This document shows, piece after piece, positions 15,808 to 19,835 of a stretch of 19,835 nt of DNA. The DNA comes from Candidatus Bathyarchaeota archaeon (GTDB lineage Archaea > Asgardarchaeota > Lokiarchaeia > Sigyniarchaeales > Sigyniarchaeaceae): NCBI GenBank assembly GCA_014729935.1, contig WJJB01000369.1, positions 1 to 19,835 of the forward strand, in the 5' to 3' direction. The notes under the pieces were generated by a model that did not search any database, was not told the origin of the DNA, and worked only from the letters and a program-made list of their open reading frames with translations. The position numbers were made by a program, and so were the translations under genes. Each line of letters begins with the position of its first letter. The stretch's first letter is position 1.

Positions 15808-16524
15808 TCAGTATTCCTTCAACTTTTTTTCTACATCCTTGAGTGTTCTGTGAAGTGCCTGGGCTATCTCCCTTGAGGATAATCCTTTATTGGCAAGTTC
15901 TTGGAGGTGATCGAGTTCTTGCGGGTTCCAAGGACCAATTCGTATGGAAAACATCTTTTTCCCGAGATCCATGTAGCTCGAACCTTGAATGGTTTCCTTG
16001 ATAGAAGCATCAGCGCTTGAATTCTTCCTCGTTCTCACCCTGATGGTGGGTTCGTGGCTATCTGCGGCTGGTAAATCTTCTTTACCCCCCAAGAATGGTT
16101 TTGCCGTGGACTCCAAGTATTTCTCGAGTTTTTCTTGGAGTTCATGCAAGTTGGGAATGGTATCGTTCTTATATTGCACGAGATATGGCTCCACGATTTC
16201 CCCTATGGGATCGATCTGCCCATAATTCGTGTCGAGGGGTGCAAAGATCACCAGGATGAATGGTCGCTTGTCACCTCGCACCGTGGCGTCTTCCACCACA
16301 TCGAAGAACACGATGGCGAGTTTCTTTATCCCTACCATTGGAATGTTGAAATTGATCTTTGAAAAGGCAACCCTGGCAAAAATCGATTGTGCTGAAATGT
16401 AACACCGGGTAACGAGCACTTCGGGACTATCATCGATGTTCTCTGATGTATCGGGAAACAGGGAATCGATGATCAAGGGGCCTTTTTCCTCGTCCCAATC
16501 CGCGAGAATTATTGGTGGTTTCAT
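15808..16524 (-). CDS. Longin-like protein with a C-terminal helix-turn-helix
   Basis: The product has 238 residues. The opening P-P-I-I-L-A-D-W-D-E-E-K-G-P-L-I-I (3-19) and the following strands and helices (to about 140) look like a longin/profilin-like sensor domain of the kind found in Asgard archaea. A low-complexity linker (about 145-190) leads to a short helix-turn-helix (about 201-238: E-L-A-x-K-G-L-S-S-R-E-I-A-Q-A-L). That pattern suggests a DNA-binding regulator or adaptor rather than a trafficking protein; no effector is visible. The frame can start at a GTG at 16536, but GGTGA at 16534-16538 lies eight bases before the ATG at 16524, which I prefer. It follows the DUF362 gene on the same strand with a gap of 36 bases, so the two probably form an operon. 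Confidence 0.65.
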   Translation of the reverse strand: MKPPIILADWDEEKGPLIIDSLFPDTSENIDDSPEVLVTRCYISAQSIFARVAFSKINFNIPMVGIKKLAIVFFDVVEDATVRGDKRPFILVIFAPLDTNYGQIDPIGEIVEPYLVQYKNDTIPNLHELQEKLEKYLESTAKPFLGGKEDLPAADSHEPTIRVRTRKNSSADASIKETIQGSSYMDLGKKMFSIRIGPWNPQELDHLQELANKGLSSREIAQALHRTLKDVEKKLKEY

Positions 16525-16560
16525 GGCAATCTTCACCGTTCCATCATATGGTACTTCATT

Positions 16561-17772
16561 TCAACATTTGGGATGCCGTTTCATTGAAGAGAATAAAATG
16601 TCGATCGCGGTGTTATGATCCGGAGAGCAACCACCGATGTGGATACCGTTGAAAGTCCTTGCCAAGTCCTTGGTGCAATTTCCAAAAAAGAATAACGTGC
16701 TGGTTGGATTCGATGCTTGGATCTTCTCTACCATTTCAGGTTCAACCTTACCCATGATCAGGTCGGCACGGGGATACCTTTCCTGGAATCGTGCAAATTC
16801 CTTGCGCAATTCAGGCACGAACATGATCTTCCTGAACGTGCGGGATAACGCCATTTGGCAGCCAGTACAACATGTTTCGTAGGTATGGCGGTAGATATTC
16901 CACATTTTCACCTCAACCTGGGGTCTTGCGAAAGGGGGATCTGCTGGTAGGAGAGGCTTGCTTCCTTGTGCCAATTGAACGGGAGCCTCATGGAGGTGTG
17001 TCACCTGCTGGACGGGAATGCCCATCACGGCACAGGCAGCATTGTCAACTTCCATCATGCTGGTGCCTGCAATGCACATCTTTAATCTTCTTACTTTAGT
17101 CTGCCCATCCGGTGCCGTGGCAGGCCCGATACCTTCCAAGGCTCTCGTGGCATCAATTAATGCAAGCTCAGGTTTCACGGCACGACCAAGCTCCATGATG
17201 CTCTCGTGCAAGGTCCCGTACTTCTTTCCAAGGTGAAAATTTTTCTTGTCTTGGAGGGTGAGCAATCCCTTCTGGTTTTTCAAGGAAAGGGTGACCATGG
17301 TATGCAGGTGGGTTTTCATCTTAGCGATGTTGATGTAAGAGCATGTCCTGCACAGTTTCGGCAGGAAGAGGTTTCCGAACTTCCACGGCACTTTCTCCCG
17401 TGCCACATCTTCCAAATTCACGAGTTTTACTTCGATCCCGTGGTTCCTTTGAAGGTTTTCCTGCATCTTTTCGTAGCCGGATTGTTTCAATAACCTTTCC
17501 CAATTTTTATCTATGGAGCTAAAATACGCCGACCCATCCCCGACGATGAACTCATCGATATCGTGTAATGCATCAAGGGCAAGGATTAAGCCGGATACTA
17601 TTGCTGGATCCGTGTCCACGGCTTCCCTGGGACCAACAGCATCGACCATATTGGGCTTGATGAATACCTTTGATTTCCCCGGGGTGTATTGTAATTGTTT
17701 CAAGGCTTTCTCCATGATACCGGCAATCGATTTACCGGAACGGGTCGATGGAACATCGAATAGTGTTATCAT
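16561..17772 (-). CDS. DUF362-family protein with a cysteine-containing C-terminal domain
   Basis: The product has 403 residues. The DUF362 core covers about 1-250, with F-I-K-P-N-M-V (37-43), I-V-G-D-G-S (76-81) and K-M-K-T-H (151-155) followed by K-N-Q-K-G-L (165-170), all family signatures. Many DUF362 proteins end in a ferredoxin-like 2x4Fe-4S domain. This one instead has scattered cysteines at C301, C302, C305, C366 and C382 in a different domain (C-C-T-G-C, G-N-C-T, G-G-C-S-P), which could bind a metal or cluster but not as a ferredoxin. C141 and C144 (C-R-T-C) form another pair. The function of DUF362 is not established. The ATG has no SD; a TATA-like element at 17811-17818 would give a leader of about 15 bases. 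It is first in the unit with the longin-HTH gene. Confidence 0.8.
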   Translation of the reverse strand: MITLFDVPSTRSGKSIAGIMEKALKQLQYTPGKSKVFIKPNMVDAVGPREAVDTDPAIVSGLILALDALHDIDEFIVGDGSAYFSSIDKNWERLLKQSGYEKMQENLQRNHGIEVKLVNLEDVAREKVPWKFGNLFLPKLCRTCSYINIAKMKTHLHTMVTLSLKNQKGLLTLQDKKNFHLGKKYGTLHESIMELGRAVKPELALIDATRALEGIGPATAPDGQTKVRRLKMCIAGTSMMEVDNAACAVMGIPVQQVTHLHEAPVQLAQGSKPLLPADPPFARPQVEVKMWNIYRHTYETCCTGCQMALSRTFRKIMFVPELRKEFARFQERYPRADLIMGKVEPEMVEKIQASNPTSTLFFFGNCTKDLARTFNGIHIGGCSPDHNTAIDILFSSMKRHPKC

Positions 17773-17809
17773 GTGAATCTCGCACTGGAATATTATCCAT
17801 CTTGGAAGG

Positions 17810-17820
17810 TTTTATAATTT
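17810..17820. promoter_or_regulatory. TATA-like element between the DUF362 and disulfide oxidoreductase genes
   Basis: TTTTATAATTT reads as a TATA element on both strands. On the minus strand it would start a short-leader transcript for DUF362 near 17787. On the plus strand it would start one near 17840 for the oxidoreductase, which has an SD and so needs a leader. Which gene uses it is undecided; both may. Confidence 0.4.
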
Positions 17821-17887
17821 TACAAGGATATCAATTCTCGAGTTGAGTCACGTTTATGAGGATCAATAGCAGAAGGAGGCATGAATC

Positions 17888-18529
17888 ATGGAATCAGTAG
17901 GAAAGATCAAGGACATGTTCAAGCAGATGAGAGATCCAGTTAAACTTGTAGTATTCACGGACAAGGAAGAGATGTGCCCCGCGTGCAATGAAACCTTGGC
18001 GATTCTAGAATCGATCATGCAATACACGGATAAGATAATGTTACAGGAGATCTCCCTCATCTCCGAAAAGGAAGAGGCTGCGAAATATGGCGTCACCCGA
18101 GCCCCAACGATCATCTTCAAGGATTTCGGTATCAAGTACACTGGAGCCCCCATTGGCTTGGAAACGGCGCCCTTCATCCAAACCATCCTTATGGCTTCCA
18201 CGGGGGAGACACCTCATGGTCCACTCGTGTCTAAGAAGCTGGAAAAAATCAAGCAAGAAGGCAACTTGATTGTTATTGTTACCCCAACGTGTCCCTATTG
18301 CGCGCAGGCAGTGCTATTGGAAAATAGCCTAGCGATAATATCTCCGAAGGTGAACGTGGAAATCGTGGAATCCTACGAGAACCCGGATATTGCCAGGAAA
18401 TTCCAAGTAACGGGAGTACCCGTCACGATTGTAAACAGCAAGGAGAAGATAACTGGCATTCCAAATCTTGCCATCTTGATTAACAAGCTAGTTGCAGACG
18501 AATCGAACTTGGATCTAATGTATGGCTAG
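17888..18529 (+). CDS. pdo: Protein disulfide oxidoreductase with two thioredoxin folds
   Basis: The 213-residue protein holds two tandem thioredoxin-like domains. The first has C30-P-A-C33 with a cis-proline at R-A-P73-T-I; the second has C135-P-Y-C138 with G-V-P178-V-T-I. Two active CXXC sites in about 215-230 residues define the archaeal and thermophile protein disulfide oxidoreductase (glutaredoxin-like) family, which forms, reduces or reshuffles disulfides in cytoplasmic proteins. There is no signal peptide, so it should be cytoplasmic. The start is fixed by AGAAGGAGG at 17871-17879, eight bases before the ATG. It is convergent with the amidohydrolase gene, and the two stop codons overlap in one CTAG. 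Confidence 0.88.
   Translation: MESVGKIKDMFKQMRDPVKLVVFTDKEEMCPACNETLAILESIMQYTDKIMLQEISLISEKEEAAKYGVTRAPTIIFKDFGIKYTGAPIGLETAPFIQTILMASTGETPHGPLVSKKLEKIKQEGNLIVIVTPTCPYCAQAVLLENSLAIISPKVNVEIVESYENPDIARKFQVTGVPVTIVNSKEKITGIPNLAILINKLVADESNLDLMYG
18526..18529. other. CTAG shared by two convergent stop codons
   Basis: The plus-strand TAG of the oxidoreductase gene is 18527-18529 and the minus-strand TAG of the amidohydrolase gene is 18526-18528. The genes overlap tail to tail within a four-base palindrome. Confidence 0.95.
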
Positions 18530-19467
18530 GGTTGAAGGTGTAGCACGCGCCTCGCATTGCCCGACATTATCTTCCTCACTTGCTTGTTGCTCAGTTCCAT
18601 GTTCTTGAATATCTGCAAGTTTTGCTTGAGAATCTCGGTCCTGTATCCCCGTATGTTGCTATCGGTACCAAATAAAAGCCGTTCCACTCCACCTGCATCT
18701 AAAAAGCGCCTGTACACCTGTTCGAAAGAACTATCGTAAGGAAGGTACTTGATCCAAGATCCAGATCCAGAACAGTCGAAATGAATGTTTTGATTGATAT
18801 CATGGTACATCAGGAACAGGCTTTCCCTTACAAAACCCGCGCCCATGTGCGCGATGATGAAATTGATTCCTGGGTAATCCCTGGCTGCTACCTGTATCCC
18901 AAATGGATTAATATATGCGACATCCGTGGTGGGTGCCATGGAGATACCATAATGGGAAAGCACGGTTAATCCGTGTTTTTCCATGAATTCATACGCGGGG
19001 TACATGCTTTTATCGTGCGGGTGAACATGATCTGCAGATGGATTGATCTTCACGCCCCGGATCCCGTGGTGCTTCACCGCATCCTTCAGGATTTCCAAGG
19101 ATGCTTGAGGATCTTGCATGTCAAACCAGATGAATCCCACGATGCGATTTGGATGACGGGACAAGATGTGGTATATTGCCTCATGGAATCCCTTGAAAGG
19201 AAACCACACGATCTTGTTCACCCCATTATCATCAAGTGTTTTCACCCATGAATCGGAAAGGTTATCAAGATAATCCTGGTCACTTTTCGCTGCCCGGCCA
19301 TCATTGAATTCAGGCACGTTGAACGTGTCGCTGAACTTCTGGTACCGTTTCTCATCCATGTCGGCTTTCATCAAATCGAGCATCGCAGGTGTGAAAAGGT
19401 GGTTATGCACGTCGATGATTTCCCCACGATAAAAGTCTTGAATATCCTGATCAATCTCGATCATCAT
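18526..19467 (-). CDS. Amidohydrolase-2 family metal-dependent hydrolase or decarboxylase
   Basis: The product is a 313-residue TIM-barrel protein. Metal and catalytic positions of the amidohydrolase-2 group are visible: D-V-H21-N-H23, S-H172-Y-G, I-A-H207-M-G and L-F-G-T-D269-S. The group includes aminocarboxymuconate-semialdehyde decarboxylase, resorcylate decarboxylases and various hydrolases, so the substrate cannot be assigned. The G-V-K-I-N-P segment (138-143) fits the barrel strand that carries the modified or conserved lysine in relatives. Two ATGs (19467 and 19464) are adjacent. Neither has an SD, and a TATA element 27 bases upstream points to a leaderless transcript, so I keep the first. 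Confidence 0.82.
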   Translation of the reverse strand: MMIEIDQDIQDFYRGEIIDVHNHLFTPAMLDLMKADMDEKRYQKFSDTFNVPEFNDGRAAKSDQDYLDNLSDSWVKTLDDNGVNKIVWFPFKGFHEAIYHILSRHPNRIVGFIWFDMQDPQASLEILKDAVKHHGIRGVKINPSADHVHPHDKSMYPAYEFMEKHGLTVLSHYGISMAPTTDVAYINPFGIQVAARDYPGINFIIAHMGAGFVRESLFLMYHDINQNIHFDCSGSGSWIKYLPYDSSFEQVYRRFLDAGGVERLLFGTDSNIRGYRTEILKQNLQIFKNMELSNKQVRKIMSGNARRVLHLQP

Positions 19468-19490
19468 GAGGTGCAGGTGTTTACCGGTAC

Positions 19491-19498
19491 TTAAAAAG
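19491..19498 (-). promoter_or_regulatory. TATA box giving a leaderless start for the amidohydrolase
   Basis: The minus strand reads CTTTTTAA, centred about 27 bases before the ATG at 19467. With no SD present, transcription probably begins at or within a base or two of the start codon. Confidence 0.5.
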
Positions 19499-19835
19499 AC
19501 TCGTGCTTGAAATGATAAAGATTTTGTAACTTACAATTTTTTTTAGGAAATAGAGTCTAACCAGATGAGGTCTAGACGCAAAATTCGATCTTTTGTCACC
19601 AAAATTTTCTTAGATTTTTTAGTGAAATTGATTGGAAAAACCCAACTTTTTAGGAGAAATGCTAAATCACATCCCGGATCACGCCCCGGTCTTCGAGAAA
19701 AAATTCTTGGGATGCTAAAGTAAGTAATGATGAGTTGTTGTTGAAATTGTCGGGAAAAGATTCAAGAATCGTGACCGGTAGATCCTTTCACTTTAAATGA
19801 AAAGTTAGAGAATTTTTTTTTCCATGGTATCACGG
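19499..19835. other. A/T-rich terminal intergenic region
   Basis: Apart from the amidohydrolase promoter at its left edge and the doubtful small ORF, this end of the window holds no recognised gene. It has T8 at 19537-19544 and T9 at 19813-19821, either of which could end plus-strand transcripts. An ATGATGA-like box near 19727 resembles a C box of a C/D RNA, but no matching D box (CTGA) was found at a suitable distance. Confidence 0.4.
19565..19800 (+). pseudogene. Doubtful small basic ORF, possibly a frameshifted gene
   Basis: An ATG at 19565 opens 52 codons ending at TAA 19721-19723. The product is very basic (R-S-R-R-K-I-R near the start) and ends in a helix-like L-R-E-K-I-L-G-M-L-K. Just before that stop, another frame (open from 19666) continues as a plausible hydrophilic peptide (E-L-L-L-K-L-S-G-K-D-S-R, from about 19711) to TGA at 19798-19800. 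A single indel near 19705-19722 would join them into about 78 residues. There is no SD, and I recognise no family for either part. It may be chance, a decayed gene or a sequencing error. Confidence 0.25.

Noticed and set aside
16525..16536. A GTG start for the longin-HTH protein
   Set aside because: GGTGA, which overlaps this GTG, is well placed for the ATG at 16524, and the longin-like strand begins directly after that ATG.
19720..19790. A possible C/D-box RNA or tRNA-like element
   Set aside because: An ATGATGA-like box is present, but no D box, kink-turn partner or acceptor and T stem could be found.

Overview
The window looks archaeal, most likely from an Asgard archaeon (Promethearchaeati). 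Three things point there. Two proteins have longin-like N-termini (8433-9248 +, 15808-16524 -). A giant surface protein carries a cytoplasmic eight-ligand zinc finger of a kind I associate with Asgard membrane proteins. Promoters are of archaeal TATA type, mixed with Shine-Dalgarno (SD) starts and apparently leaderless starts. This placement is inference from protein style; no rRNA or tRNA gene is present to confirm it. Coding density is high, and I see no CRISPR array, insertion sequence or RNA gene.

Left third (1-9248), cell surface and membrane. A 2188-residue single-pass surface protein (169-6735 -) has a signal peptide, three NosD-type beta-helix modules, nine Ig-like repeats, one transmembrane helix and a cytoplasmic zinc finger. 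Upstream on the same strand is a multi-pass DUF1624/YeiB/HGSNAT-like putative acyltransferase (6905-8323 -). Divergent from it is a longin-like protein with about four membrane helices (8433-9248 +).

Middle (9353-14172), carbon metabolism. A translationally coupled pair of MaoC-type hot-dog hydratase subunits (minus strand) is divergent from a plus-strand cluster: a DapA/NanA/KDG-aldolase-family lyase, a tungsten aldehyde:ferredoxin oxidoreductase (AOR) and a class II aldolase. Two aldol-cleaving enzymes beside an aldehyde oxidase suggest a route that splits a sugar or sugar acid and oxidises the released aldehyde with ferredoxin. The substrate cannot be read from the sequence.

Right third (14310-19835). 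A stomatin/SPFH membrane scaffold is followed after 12 bases by a hexulose-6-phosphate synthase-like (OMPDC superfamily) enzyme with a TTG start. Convergent to them is a minus-strand pair: a DUF362 protein with a cysteine-rich C-terminus, then a longin-like protein ending in a helix-turn-helix. Next come a two-domain protein disulfide oxidoreductase and, convergent with it, an amidohydrolase-2 family enzyme whose stop codon shares a CTAG with its neighbour's. The last 368 bases hold only a promoter and a doubtful, possibly frameshifted small gene.

The most distinctive items are the giant adhesin/receptor-like protein with a zinc finger inside the cell, the two different longin-like proteins (one membrane-bound, one joined to a helix-turn-helix), and the double-aldolase/AOR cluster.
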